A stretch of DNA of 64,000 nucleotides from contig CAXXFQ010000019.1 in assembly GCA_963674475.2 (NCBI GenBank), forward strand, positions 372,001 through 436,000, in the 5' to 3' direction. The translations under genes and the position numbers were made by a program. This document shows, one piece after another, positions 1 to 8,726 of the stretch. Origin of the DNA: CAXXFQ01 sp963674475. GTDB lineage: Bacteria; Planctomycetota; Planctomycetia; Pirellulales; Thermoguttaceae. The stretch's first letter is position 1, and each line of letters begins with the position of its first letter. The notes beneath the pieces are model-generated. The model saw only the letters and a program-made list of their open reading frames with translations. It was not told the origin of the DNA and did not search any database.

Positions 1-2
1 TT

Positions 3-110
3 GGAAGTGAAGACGTCGATGTTTTTAAAATGGACGTTGAAGAAATAGTAAAAAAGATTCTAACAAGGCGGACCTTTTGGCCCTCCTTTTTTTGTGAGTT
101 GTGGTCTTGA
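3..110 (+). CDS. possible 3' end of an upstream gene (partial)
   Basis: The third forward frame is open from the window edge to a TGA at 108-110 and reads as a charged, helical tail containing DVEEIVKKILTRR. This could be the C-terminus of a gene that starts outside the window. It would overlap the GTG at 94 but not the preferred hom start at 151. The stretch is too short to identify, and the last ten residues (rich in W, F and C) look more like read-through of noncoding DNA. The call is weak. Confidence 0.2.
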   Translation, partial: GSEDVDVFKMDVEEIVKKILTRRTFWPSFFCELWS

Positions 111-150
111 AGGCCGCAAGCGAAATAGACGACAGCAGGACGAAAATCCC

Positions 151-1455
151 ATGGAAGCAACCAAAGTCGCGTTAATCGGATTCGGAACGATCGGATCGGG
201 GGTCGCTCGGATCCTTCTGGAGAAAAAAGAACAGTTGGCTCGTCACGCCGGTCGCCCGGTGGAATTGGTCCGGGTGGTCGACAAGGATTTGACGCGTCAG
301 CGGAACGTGACGTTGCCCGAGGGGATGCTGACCGACGATCTACGGGCGGTGATCGACGATCCTGAAATCGAAGCGGTGGTCCAGCTGATCGGCGGCACGG
401 GAATTTCTCGCGAGGTGATGCACCAACTGCTGGACGCCGGGAAGTCGGTCGTGACGGCCAACAAGGCCTTATTGGCCGAGTACGGTCCCGAGCTGTTCGC
501 CAAAGCCCGCAAGCAAAACCGGTCGATCGCCTTTGAAGCGGCCGTGGCGGGTGGGATTCCGATTATCGCGTCGATCGGCCAGTCGTTGACGGCCAACCGG
601 ATCGAATCAATCCACGGGATCTTGAACGGGACGAGCAACTTTATCTTGACCCGAATGGAAGAGACCGGTTTGGACTACTCGGCGTCGGTGGCCGAGGCCC
701 AACGGTTGGGGTACGCTGAAGCCGATCCGACGATGGATGTCGACGGGACCGACGCGGCTCAAAAACTTTCTATCTTGGCCCAACTGGCCTTCGGCGCGAA
801 AGTTGATTGGCGTGAGATTCCGCGGATCGGGATCGACACGGTCGAGGTGGCCGATCTGAAATTTGCCAACGAATTGGGCTACACTATCAAGCTGTTGGCC
901 GTCGCCCAGCGGGTCCCCGAGGGGCTCGAGTTGCACGTCACCCCGACGTTGGTTCGCCAAGGAACGACAATGGCCGGTGTCAGTGGCGCGTTCAACGCGG
1001 TTCAGGTGGTTGGCGACGCGCTCGGTCCGGCGTTTTTCCATGGGCTAGGCGCGGGACAGGACCCGACCGCGTCGGCGGTGGTGGCCGATCTGGTCGACAC
1101 GGTATGCGGTCGCGCGAAATTGACTTTCGATCGTTTGGACCTCTGGTCGGATACCCGGGAAGCACCGATTTCACCGCGCGAACCGGACGAGATTCCGGGC
1201 CGTTACTATCTGCGGTTCCATGTCGAAGACCGCACCGGCGTGATGGCCGAGATTGCCGGGGTGTTTGGCAACCACAAGATTTCGATCGCGTCGCTGATTC
1301 AACACGAGAGCGGTTCGGAGACCAATGGCGGTGTGGTTCAGCTGGTTATGATGACCCACAAGACGACCGAAGGGACCATTCGACGCGCGCTGGTCGAGTT
1401 GGAAAAACTTTCGTACGTCCGATCGACACCGGTTCGGTTGCGGGTCGAAAATTAA
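151..1455 (+). CDS. hom: homoserine dehydrogenase
   Basis: Homoserine dehydrogenase reduces aspartate semialdehyde to homoserine with NAD(P)H, the branch point to threonine and methionine. The 434-residue length is normal for the ACT-containing form. The N-terminus carries the Rossmann glycine motif GFGTIGSG. The middle has the family stretch GILNGTSNFILTRM and the YAEADPTMDVDGTDAAQK catalytic-domain signature. The last 80 or so residues (from RYYLRFHVEDRTGVMAEIAGVFG) are an ACT domain, expected to bind an effector such as threonine. The frame is open from a GTG at 94, but the ATG at 151 is preferred because the Rossmann strand starts immediately after it and AGGA lies about 11 bases upstream. 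An aPGM-family gene follows after 59 bp, and aspartokinase lies further down, so this is an amino-acid biosynthesis cluster. Confidence 0.95.
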   Translation: MEATKVALIGFGTIGSGVARILLEKKEQLARHAGRPVELVRVVDKDLTRQRNVTLPEGMLTDDLRAVIDDPEIEAVVQLIGGTGISREVMHQLLDAGKSVVTANKALLAEYGPELFAKARKQNRSIAFEAAVAGGIPIIASIGQSLTANRIESIHGILNGTSNFILTRMEETGLDYSASVAEAQRLGYAEADPTMDVDGTDAAQKLSILAQLAFGAKVDWREIPRIGIDTVEVADLKFANELGYTIKLLAVAQRVPEGLELHVTPTLVRQGTTMAGVSGAFNAVQVVGDALGPAFFHGLGAGQDPTASAVVADLVDTVCGRAKLTFDRLDLWSDTREAPISPREPDEIPGRYYLRFHVEDRTGVMAEIAGVFGNHKISIASLIQHESGSETNGGVVQLVMMTHKTTEGTIRRALVELEKLSYVRSTPVRLRVEN

Positions 1456-1514
1456 GGAAATTCGAGCCACGAGGGAAAAGGTTTTTTGTCGTGGTGTATG
1501 AGTAAGGATAGACT

Positions 1515-2717
1515 ATGAAATATGCCATCATCATCCCGGACGGTTGTGCCGACGAAGCGCAAGAGGCGCTTGACGGAAAGACCCCTTTGCAGGCGGCTCG
1601 AACTCCGGCGATGGACGCGATCGTGCAAGCCGGACGGGTCGGACTGGCTCGGCATGTGCCTGAGAATTTGCCGCCGGGTTCCGACGTGGCCAACTTGAGC
1701 CTGTTGGGCTACGATCCGTTGGAATATTACACCGGTCGGGCTCCGTTGGAAGCGGCTGCCGGCGGGATCGAGCTGGGCGAAGACGATTGGGCCGTGCGGT
1801 GCAATCTGGTCACGATCGAAGATCAGATGATGAAAAGTTTCACTGCCGGGCATGTTTCGTCCGACGAGGCGAAGGAACTCTTGGCGTCGTTGGCCGAGGC
1901 GTCGGACCGCGTCCGGTTCGAATACCATCCGGGGGTCGGCTATCGGAATTTATTGATCTGTCGGGCCGCCGAGGGAGCCGTTCCTTTTACGGCCGAAACG
2001 CGGACCACACCGCCGCACGATCTGACCGACCAATCGATCCTGGACGACTATCCACGCGGGCCGGGAAGCGACCTTTTGGTCGAGCTGATGGGGCAAAGCG
2101 AGACGGTTTTCGCCGACCATCCGGTCAACTTGAAGCGTCGTAAAGAAGGAAAACTTCCGGTGACGACCGCCTGGCTTTGGGGCCAAGGGAAAATGCCGCA
2201 ACTGGACCCGTTCGCCGAGCGTTTCGGTTGCAGCGGGGCGATGATCACCGCGGTCGATCTGTTGCGCGGCTTGGCCAAGTTGCTGGGGTGGCGGATGGTC
2301 GAGGTCGACGGGGCGACCGGCTATACCGATACTGATTACGCCGCCAAAGGTCAAAAGGCGGTTGAGACGCTCAGCGAGTTCGACCTGGTTTGCGTTCATG
2401 TCGAAGCGCCGGACGAGGCGTCGCATGAGGGGGATCTCGAAGCGAAGATTAAGGCGATCGAGGAGATCGATCATCATGTCGTCTCGCCGATCTATCGGGC
2501 CCTTCAGGGGTTGGGCGAGTACCGAATTCTCGTGACGCCCGATCACCCCACGCCGATCGCGACCAAGACCCATTCGCGGGGACCGGTCCCTCTGGCCGTT
2601 GCCGGGACGGGGGTCGAGCCGGACAAGATGAAAGCGTTCGACGAGCTGAACGCCGCGGACGCCCAGTGGTCGTTTGAGCCCGGTTGGAAGATGATGGAGT
2701 GGTTTCTCGGCAAGTAG
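1515..2717 (+). CDS. archaeal-type phosphoglycerate mutase family protein, putative homoserine kinase
   Basis: The 400-residue protein belongs to the cofactor-independent phosphoglycerate mutase (aPGM/ApgM) branch of the alkaline-phosphatase superfamily. It starts with MKYAIIIPDGCADE, where the metal-binding aspartate is D9. It continues with the serine-nucleophile region LPPGSDVANLSLLGYDP and the later metal motifs HVEAPDEASHEGD and TPDHPTPI. Known: members of this subfamily encoded beside hom have been proposed to act as homoserine kinases (TIGRFAM once named such a group 'proposed homoserine kinase'). The position between hom and lysC, with no classical GHMP-type thrB in view, fits that role. 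Inference: it phosphorylates homoserine in threonine synthesis. The alternative is a true 2,3-bisphosphoglycerate-independent mutase in glycolysis. The ATG follows GAGTAAGGA with normal spacing. Confidence 0.88.
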   Translation: MKYAIIIPDGCADEAQEALDGKTPLQAARTPAMDAIVQAGRVGLARHVPENLPPGSDVANLSLLGYDPLEYYTGRAPLEAAAGGIELGEDDWAVRCNLVTIEDQMMKSFTAGHVSSDEAKELLASLAEASDRVRFEYHPGVGYRNLLICRAAEGAVPFTAETRTTPPHDLTDQSILDDYPRGPGSDLLVELMGQSETVFADHPVNLKRRKEGKLPVTTAWLWGQGKMPQLDPFAERFGCSGAMITAVDLLRGLAKLLGWRMVEVDGATGYTDTDYAAKGQKAVETLSEFDLVCVHVEAPDEASHEGDLEAKIKAIEEIDHHVVSPIYRALQGLGEYRILVTPDHPTPIATKTHSRGPVPLAVAGTGVEPDKMKAFDELNAADAQWSFEPGWKMMEWFLGK

Positions 2718-3009
2718 GCAACCCCCCCGTTTCCCTTGGTGGATACCAGTAAGACACGTCTCGAGTTTGCCATGGTCACTGCCGGCGAGAAGTGATGTGA
2801 CGAAAAATAGGCTTTTGTTTCAGAAAAAAGCGAACCCGAACAGGGGGATTGGTCTCCATTGTTGGGGAATCGCCGCACGCTCGGGGCGATTTTTTTTGAG
2901 GGAAACGCCTGCTATTGCGGCCAATCCGGGGTGATCACCTTGGGGCGCTCACGGGGTCGCGTACAAGGCTTTTTGAAAAGAACTCGAGGAAAAATCGAAA
3001 GCGAAAACG
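2718..3009. other. spacer between the aPGM-family gene and lysC
   Basis: About 290 bp without a convincing gene. It contains the terminator at 2868-2898. The remainder, including the short frame from 2859 into lysC, shows no protein-like composition. A lysC promoter presumably lies between about 2900 and 2990, but I cannot pick a clear -35/-10 pair. Confidence 0.6.
2868..2898 (+). terminator. rho-independent terminator after the aPGM-family gene
   Basis: A 7-bp stem, AATCGCC (2868-2874) with GGCGATT (2885-2891), closes a 10-base loop and runs into eight or more T residues. It would end a hom/aPGM transcript and imply that lysC has its own promoter. Confidence 0.7.
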
Positions 3010-4782
3010 ATGGGAATTATTGTCCAAAAATTTGGCGGAACGAGTGTCGCGGACAGCGATAAGATTTTAGCGGCCGCGCGGAAGGCGATCCGGGCGCATC
3101 AAGAGGGGAATCAGGTTGTCACGGTCGTCAGTGCGATGGGCAAAAATACCGATAGGCTCGTCGAACTGGCCGGTCAGATCCACGAAAATCCGCCCGCGCG
3201 AGAGATGGACATGTTGCTCTCGACCGGCGAACAGGTGACCGTCGCGCTGATGGCGATGGCGATCAACTCGCTCGGCTACGAGGCGATCAGCATGACCGGT
3301 GCCCAGTTGGGGATCATGACCGACAGCTCCCACACGAAGGCGCGAATCCAATCGATTTCGACCGAACGAATCCATGAGGCGCTCGATAGCGGCAAGATCG
3401 TCATTGCGGCCGGATTCCAAGGGGTCGACGAGTTTTTCAATATCACGACGCTCGGCCGGGGTGGAAGCGACACGACGGCCGTGGCACTGGCCGCCGCGCT
3501 GGGCGCCGATATCTGTGAGATCCACACCGACGTGGACGGTATCTACTCGACCGACCCGCGGGTTTTGCCCGAGGCGCGACGCGTCAGTCGGATCAGCTAT
3601 GACGAAATGCTCGAACTGGCCAGCGCCGGTGCCGGTGTGATGCACAACCGGTCGATTGAATTCGCCAAGCGGTTTTCGGTTCCGGTCCACGTTCGCAGCA
3701 GTTTCAGCGACACCCCCGGCACGATGATCACCGCCGAAGCAGAATCGCCCGATCAGCCGGTTTGCGGCGCGGCGGTTTCGAAGAATCAGGCCCGAATCAG
3801 TATGATTGGTCTTCCCGATAAGCCCGGTGCAGCGATCGGGCTGTTTTCGAAGATCGCGGACAAGCATATCGCGATGGATATGATCGTCCAGAACATTGGC
3901 GAAGAGGGCTTGGCCGATATCTCGTTCACTGTTTTTCGTGACGATCTGCCCAGGGCGCTCAAGGCAGTCGAGAAGGCGATGGAAGAGATAGGTGCCAAGT
4001 CATTCAATTACGATGACGAGGTTTCGGTCGTTTCGGTCGTCGGGTTGGGGATGATTTCTCAGACCGGCGTGGCCGATCGGATGTTCCGAGCGTTGGGGCA
4101 AGCGGGTATCAACGTCGAAATGATTACGACCAGCCCGATCAAAATCAGCGTTCTCGTTTCGCGAGATTCGGCTTCCGATGCCTTGAAGGTGGTCCATAAG
4201 ACGTTCCAGCTTGAAGAAGAGCCGGCCAACATTGTTCGGATGGCTCCGGCCGAAGCGAAGGCTGCCAAGGGGAATGCCGATGAGATCGCCCGTTTGCAGA
4301 GCATGGAAGAGTTGATGATCGAATCGATCCGTTTGGACGAGTCGCATGCCCGCGTAACGATCCCCGGTTTGCCCGACACGCCCGGGTTGTCGGCCCAGGT
4401 GTTCGATGAGATTACGGCCGGAGGGATTTTGGTCGATATGATCGTTCAAAGTTTTTCGGGCAAAGGGACGGCGACCTTGAGCTTCACGGTCCCGCAAACG
4501 GACCTTGACGGGACGATGCAAATCGCCGAGGCGATGGCTCAAAAACACGGTTGGGGGTCGCCGACCAACGATCCGCAAGTGGCCCAACTCTCGGTCAGCG
4601 GGATCGGCATGCGGAGCCATACCGAAGTGGCTCGACGGATGTTCCAAAGCCTGACGGCCGAAGGGATCAATGTCGAAATGATCAGCACCAGCGAGATGTG
4701 CGTCTCGACCGCCGTCGAGGGGGCACAAGGCAAACGGGCCTATGGGGTCTTGCAAAAGGCGTTTTCCGACGCCATGGTCTAG
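3010..4782 (+). CDS. lysC: aspartate kinase with extended ACT region
   Basis: Aspartokinase phosphorylates aspartate, the first step to lysine, threonine and methionine. The N-terminus has the family signature KFGGTSVAD (residues 6-14). The kinase domain includes STGEQVTVALMA and GRGGSDTTAVALAAAL. At 590 residues it is much longer than the usual 400 or so. The extra length is a repeated regulatory part: one ACT pair around residues 260-410 (ISMIGLPDKPGAA, then VSVVGLGMISQTG) and a second around 440-590 (VTIPGLPDTPGLSA, then LSVSGIGMRSHTE). Four-ACT aspartokinases of this length are known in cyanobacteria and planctomycetes. The start MGIIVQKFGG is unambiguous. A terminator follows at 4847. 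Confidence 0.96.
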   Translation: MGIIVQKFGGTSVADSDKILAAARKAIRAHQEGNQVVTVVSAMGKNTDRLVELAGQIHENPPAREMDMLLSTGEQVTVALMAMAINSLGYEAISMTGAQLGIMTDSSHTKARIQSISTERIHEALDSGKIVIAAGFQGVDEFFNITTLGRGGSDTTAVALAAALGADICEIHTDVDGIYSTDPRVLPEARRVSRISYDEMLELASAGAGVMHNRSIEFAKRFSVPVHVRSSFSDTPGTMITAEAESPDQPVCGAAVSKNQARISMIGLPDKPGAAIGLFSKIADKHIAMDMIVQNIGEEGLADISFTVFRDDLPRALKAVEKAMEEIGAKSFNYDDEVSVVSVVGLGMISQTGVADRMFRALGQAGINVEMITTSPIKISVLVSRDSASDALKVVHKTFQLEEEPANIVRMAPAEAKAAKGNADEIARLQSMEELMIESIRLDESHARVTIPGLPDTPGLSAQVFDEITAGGILVDMIVQSFSGKGTATLSFTVPQTDLDGTMQIAEAMAQKHGWGSPTNDPQVAQLSVSGIGMRSHTEVARRMFQSLTAEGINVEMISTSEMCVSTAVEGAQGKRAYGVLQKAFSDAMV

Positions 4783-4846
4783 TTGATCGAATTTGGCGGA
4801 CTGCTAATTAGGCGGCAGGACAAGAATCGCTGATACGAAAATTTCC

Positions 4847-4881
4847 CAAGGGAGCGCCGGTTGTACCGACGTTCCCTTTTT
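4847..4881 (+). terminator. rho-independent terminator after lysC
   Basis: A 12-bp stem with one mismatch pairs the GGGAGCGCCGGT arm (from 4850) with ACCGACGTTCCC and leads into TTTTT. It lies about 65 bp after the lysC stop. Confidence 0.75.
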
Positions 4882-4957
4882 AGGTAAAATGGAAGCCACG
4901 TTTCTAATGTGAAATTTTCCCCTCCCCTCCATGCCTGCCTCTAAAGGAAAACCGACC

Positions 4958-7513
4958 ATGAATCGCGTGCCTTGGTTTTTTTACCAATTCTTGTTTAAAA
5001 TGGTGTGTTGCCGCCTGTCTACCCTTCGGGAAAACAGGCTGTTTTTAAGCGGGCGGACGCGTGATCTCAGGTTGGGATGCGTGTTTCTTAGTGTTTTAGC
5101 TGTCTTGTTTTGCCCGATTTGTCAAGCGGACGAGGGCCTTTTGGATGCGTTTGACTATTCGGATACGGCGGCGGTTCGGGCGGTCTGGAGTACGGAAAAA
5201 TCGGCCGGGCCGCCCTGTTCGGTCGAGTCTCTGTTAACGGTTACGCCGGGCGACGAAAAAAAGACCGTGCGAGTCGAGCTGCCGTTTGGGGATCGGCCCA
5301 AGTGGAAACGGGTCTATCTGGATCGTCAGGGGGATTTCGATCTGTTGGCGCCCAGCCGTTTTTCCTTGGAGATCGAAAAGGAAGGGTCCCCGAACGCGTT
5401 TGATGTCGTGACGCTCCATTTTCATAGCGAAGACGGCTGGTTTTGGGCGCGTGGGAAACGGGTCTCGCCGAAGTCCAACCAATATATTTTTGAAAAGTCG
5501 AGGGTGAAAACGAACGAGCGTCCTGCCGGTTGGAGCAAAATCGACAAGATCCGTTTGTCCTTTTGGCAAGGGGACAACCAAAACGGGGCGGTTCGAATCA
5601 AGCAGCTTCAAGCGATCACCGAAAAAATCGTGGTCGTTCTGACCGATTCGGATCGACCCGAGGCAAAAGAGAATCGTCGCTATGCCAAGACGCTGATCAA
5701 GGAATTGGACACGCTGGGGCTCCATGCCGATCAGTTGCGCGAATCGGAACTGTCGGACGATTTGTTGCGGGGGAGGAAATTGGTCATCCTGCCGTGCAAC
5801 GCGTCGTTGCCTTCCGAGACGGAGCAAGCGATAGTTCGATTTGTGAAACAGGGCGGCAAGATACTCGTCGCCTATCATTTGCCGCCGTCACTGGGGCAAA
5901 CGATCGGGATCGAACCGAGTCGCTATCAGCGTCAAAATCGGCCCGGTCAGTTTGCCGAAATTCGTTTCGACGACGAAGCCCGCGCGGCGGTTGCCGGGTT
6001 GCCTGCATCGGTGCGTCAAGCCTCGTGGAATCTCAACACGGCCAAGCCGATCGCCGGGAAGTCGCACGTGTGGGGAACCTGGTTCGACGACCAGGGGAAA
6101 GCGACCGGCCAGGCCGCGGTGATCGCAAGCGACCGGGGGGCCCTCTTGACCCATGTCCTTTTGGAAGACAATCGAGAGGCGAAACGCCAACTGTTGGCCG
6201 CTTTGGTCGGAAAGCTCTATCCGGACGCGTGGCGAGAGATGGCCCAGGTCGAGTTGAAACGGGCTGCGAGGGTTGGTCCCTTTTTCTCTTCCGAGGAGGT
6301 TGCCAAGAAGATCGAGCATTCTGAGGTAGATCAAGCATCAGAGCTTGCCAAGCAGACGCGAGACGATTTTGCCAAGGTCGACGCCCTTTTTCAGGACGGG
6401 GCGTACGTCGAAGCGATTCGTGCCGCTCGAGAGGCCCATCGGTGTCTGGCGGAGGCATATATCCGTTCGATTTCCAGTCGACCCAACGAGGCACGCGGGT
6501 ATTGGGATCATAGCGGAACCGGCGTTTATCCGGGCGATTGGGATCGCTCGTTGCGCGAGCTGTCCGAGGCCGGGTTCAACATGGTGTTTTCCAACATGCT
6601 CTGGGGTGGTTTGGCCCATTATCCCAGCGACGTTTTACCGCGAAGCGGGAAGTTCAAGCGTCATGGCGATCAGATCGCCGCTTGCATCGAGGCGGGCCAC
6701 AAATATGGTGTCGAGGTCCATGTCTGGAAGGTGAACTGGAGGATTGATGGGTCGCCGAAAGATTTTGTCGAAAAACTTCGGCGCGAGGGCCGTCTTCAGA
6801 AATCGGTCGATGGCCAGGAGGGGAAATGGCTTTGTTCGTCGCACCCGAAGAATTTCGAGCTTGAACGCGACGCGATGCTCGAGGTCGTGCGGAAATATCC
6901 GGTCGACGGGATCCACTTCGATTTTATCCGCTACGATTCGCCCGAATTCTGTTTCTGTGACGGATGCCGCGCCCGATTCGAAGCGGAAACGGGCAAAAAG
7001 GTCGAGAACTGGCCGACCGATTGTTATGAGGGAGATCGCTTCCAGGAGTACAACGATTGGCGACGAAAGCAGATTACCCGGCTGGTCGAAACGGTCTCGC
7101 GTGAAGCGAAGCGGATTCGCCCCGAAGTGAAGGTGTCGGCGGCCGTCTTCCAGAAATACCCCGCTTGTCGTGACGAGGTTTTTCAAGATTGGGTCGCCTG
7201 GGCCAAGGCCGGTTACTTGGATTTTGCCTGTCCGATGAACTACCTCACCGACGACGGGCGTTTCGAGCAATGGGTTGAAAAACAGATGAAGCTCGTCGAG
7301 GGATGCATTCCGCTTTATCCGGGGATTGGCGCGTGGCTTCTGCCGTCAGCCGATCGGATTCTCGGCCAAGTGGAAATTGCCCGAAAGCTCGGGGCCGAGG
7401 GTTTTACCATTTTTTATTACAACAAGCGGTCGTCCGAGATGACATTTCCGGCTTTTCGTAAAGGGGCCGGACGGATTAAAGCGGTGCCGCCGCACGCGAA
7501 AGAGGAGAAGTGA
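4958..7513 (+). CDS. exported GHL10 (glycosyl hydrolase-like 10) family protein
   Basis: A large exported protein, 851 residues from the ATG at 4958. Residues from about 60 to 220 resemble a beta-sandwich sugar-binding region. Then comes a ThuA/GATase-like alpha/beta part (IVVVLTDSDRPEA ... LVILPCNASLPSE). A helical linker leads to the GHL10 barrel in the last 330 residues, with ARGYWDHSGTGVYPGDWDR, GVEVHVWKVNWR, DGIHFDFIRYD and CPMNYLTDDGRFEQW. Known GHL10 proteins are related to glycoside hydrolases; the substrate here cannot be read. The start is uncertain: ATG 4958 has AAAGGAAA upstream, but its first 40 residues are encoded by a dispersed repeat (4982-5078). The in-frame GTG at 5081 would begin directly with a compact signal peptide, FLSVLAVLFCPICQA. 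I think the GTG start (810 residues) is at least as likely. Confidence 0.85.
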   Translation: MNRVPWFFYQFLFKMVCCRLSTLRENRLFLSGRTRDLRLGCVFLSVLAVLFCPICQADEGLLDAFDYSDTAAVRAVWSTEKSAGPPCSVESLLTVTPGDEKKTVRVELPFGDRPKWKRVYLDRQGDFDLLAPSRFSLEIEKEGSPNAFDVVTLHFHSEDGWFWARGKRVSPKSNQYIFEKSRVKTNERPAGWSKIDKIRLSFWQGDNQNGAVRIKQLQAITEKIVVVLTDSDRPEAKENRRYAKTLIKELDTLGLHADQLRESELSDDLLRGRKLVILPCNASLPSETEQAIVRFVKQGGKILVAYHLPPSLGQTIGIEPSRYQRQNRPGQFAEIRFDDEARAAVAGLPASVRQASWNLNTAKPIAGKSHVWGTWFDDQGKATGQAAVIASDRGALLTHVLLEDNREAKRQLLAALVGKLYPDAWREMAQVELKRAARVGPFFSSEEVAKKIEHSEVDQASELAKQTRDDFAKVDALFQDGAYVEAIRAAREAHRCLAEAYIRSISSRPNEARGYWDHSGTGVYPGDWDRSLRELSEAGFNMVFSNMLWGGLAHYPSDVLPRSGKFKRHGDQIAACIEAGHKYGVEVHVWKVNWRIDGSPKDFVEKLRREGRLQKSVDGQEGKWLCSSHPKNFELERDAMLEVVRKYPVDGIHFDFIRYDSPEFCFCDGCRARFEAETGKKVENWPTDCYEGDRFQEYNDWRRKQITRLVETVSREAKRIRPEVKVSAAVFQKYPACRDEVFQDWVAWAKAGYLDFACPMNYLTDDGRFEQWVEKQMKLVEGCIPLYPGIGAWLLPSADRILGQVEIARKLGAEGFTIFYYNKRSSEMTFPAFRKGAGRIKAVPPHAKEEK
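4982..5078 (+). repeat. copy 1 of a 97-bp structured dispersed repeat (possible 5' leader RNA)
   Basis: This stretch aligns without gaps over most of its length with 46883-46980: both start TACCAATTC, share GGGAAAAC in the middle and end in GGGAT or AGGAT. The core folds as a two-step hairpin, outer stem GCCTGT/ACAGGC and inner CCC-TTC-GGG. In the other copy the outer arms change to CGGGT/ACCCG, so pairing is kept by compensation. It ends three bases before the alternative GTG start of the GHL10 gene and so may lie in that gene's leader. Confidence 0.6.
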
Positions 7514-7524
7514 AAATAAAAAAT

Positions 7525-7560
7525 GAAGAAAGGGGCCTCTTGGACGAGTTCCCTTTCTTC
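7525..7560 (+). terminator. hairpin terminator after the GHL10 gene
   Basis: A perfect 10-bp stem, GAAGAAAGGG (7525-7534) with CCCTTTCTTC (7551-7560), lies 11 bp after the stop codon and is followed by ATAGGTTTTT. The purine-rich and pyrimidine-rich arms could serve either strand. Confidence 0.55.
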
Positions 7561-7610
7561 ATAGGTTTTTCATTTCGAGCTGTGTTTTTATAAAAGCTTT
7601 GAGATTCTTT

Positions 7611-7774
7611 TGGAGCGGAAGCACCGGTCTCCCGTGGATTTTAATTTCGAGGTGATTTTTTAGAAAGCCTTTATCTTAATTTTGGAGCGGAAGCACCAGT
7701 CTCCCGCGGATTTTAATTTCGAGGTGATTTTTTAGAAACCCTTTATCTTAATTTTGGTGCGGAAGCACCAGTCT
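7611..7774. repeat. 72-bp tandem repeat, two full copies plus 20 bp
   Basis: A unit beginning TGGAGCGGAAGCACC starts at 7611 and 7683, and a partial third copy starts at 7755, exactly 72 bp apart each time. The copies differ at only a few positions. The last copy contains GGTGCGGAAGCACC, a perfect 5-bp hairpin with a GGAA tetraloop. Related hairpin sequence recurs at 51578 (GGTGCGGTAGCACC) and, in reverse orientation, at 55384. The array lies between the convergent GHL10 and PfkB genes and its last bases abut the kinase stop codon. Confidence 0.85.
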
Positions 7775-8726
7775 AAAAAGTTTCGACTTTGAGTTTGTTT
7801 TTTTGCATGAACGCTTCGGCTTCTTCTCGACTGAAAACGCTTTCGGTCGCTCCGATCGAACGAACGCAACTGGCCCCGAGCGCGCTGCCCCAACGTAGGC
7901 AACCGGCGAGGTCTTCTCCCCGAAGCAGTCCGGCGACAAATCCGGCGTCGAACGCGTCGCCCGATCCGGTCCCGCCGACAAACGTTGTCGGATAAACTCC
8001 AGCGCGAAGTCGCAGGTCGTCGGCCACCAAAATGCTCCCTTGGGAACCTTGTGTGATGACAACCGTGTTGGCCCCGGCGTCTCGGAATCGGTCGGCTTGG
8101 GCAACCGGATCGTCGAGGCCGGTAATCAGTTTCGATTCGTCGTCGTTGGGCAGGAAATAATCGGTCTCGGGCAGGATCAAGTCCAGCGCGTCCCAGTAAT
8201 GATCGCCGCCCATCAGCACGACATCGAGAACCGTTTTGGTCCCGTTCTTTCTCGCTTCACGGAACAAGTCACGCAGGACTTTGTTTTCCAGACCCGGAAG
8301 CATCAAGTAGCCGCCGATGTAGAGGACTTTGGCCTCTTCAAGCCATTGGGGCGGGATGTGGTCGGGCGTAAAACCGTTCGACGCGCCCGGCGTGCTGATG
8401 AAACGTCGGTCTTCGTTCTCGACATTGATGATCATGCTACAGGCGGTGCCGTGGTCTTCGAGCGGGTGGATTCCCGACGTGTCGGCGCCGCCTGCCTTGA
8501 TCGAGTCAATCAAGAATTGACCGAACGAATCGTTTCCGACGCAACCGCAGACGCCCACATTGAAACCGACCTTCGTCAGGTCCAATCCGGCGTTAGCCGC
8601 GCACCCGCCGACGGTCAGATGGATTCCTTCGGTTTTGACCAGTTCGCCGGACGAAGGCATACGGGGTATCGGCACGCAGCCGCAGTCGGCAAAAAGGATA
8701 CCGGCACATAAGCAGTCGATGGACAT
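7773..8726 (-). CDS. PfkB-family carbohydrate kinase
   Basis: A ribokinase-fold sugar kinase of 317 residues, typical for the family. The N-terminal half has the GGCAANAGLDLTKVG substrate-binding segment. The C-terminal half has FVGGTGSGDAFDAGFVAGLL, the second PfkB signature, which includes the catalytic aspartate of GSGD. Also visible are PNDDESKLITG and VVITQGSQGSI. Known members phosphorylate ribose, fructose, 2-keto-3-deoxygluconate or nucleosides; the acceptor sugar is not evident. The ATG at 8726 is chosen over the upstream ATG at 8762 because GAGGA lies about 9 bases before it and the family strand MSIDCLCAGILFADCG begins there. It is transcribed alone, convergent with the GHL10 gene. 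Confidence 0.9.
   Translation of the reverse strand: MSIDCLCAGILFADCGCVPIPRMPSSGELVKTEGIHLTVGGCAANAGLDLTKVGFNVGVCGCVGNDSFGQFLIDSIKAGGADTSGIHPLEDHGTACSMIINVENEDRRFISTPGASNGFTPDHIPPQWLEEAKVLYIGGYLMLPGLENKVLRDLFREARKNGTKTVLDVVLMGGDHYWDALDLILPETDYFLPNDDESKLITGLDDPVAQADRFRDAGANTVVITQGSQGSILVADDLRLRAGVYPTTFVGGTGSGDAFDAGFVAGLLRGEDLAGCLRWGSALGASCVRSIGATESVFSREEAEAFMQKNKLKVETF

Noticed and set aside
7611..7774. Possible CRISPR array
   Set aside because: The repeat is 72 bp in direct tandem without variable spacers, and no cas genes are present.
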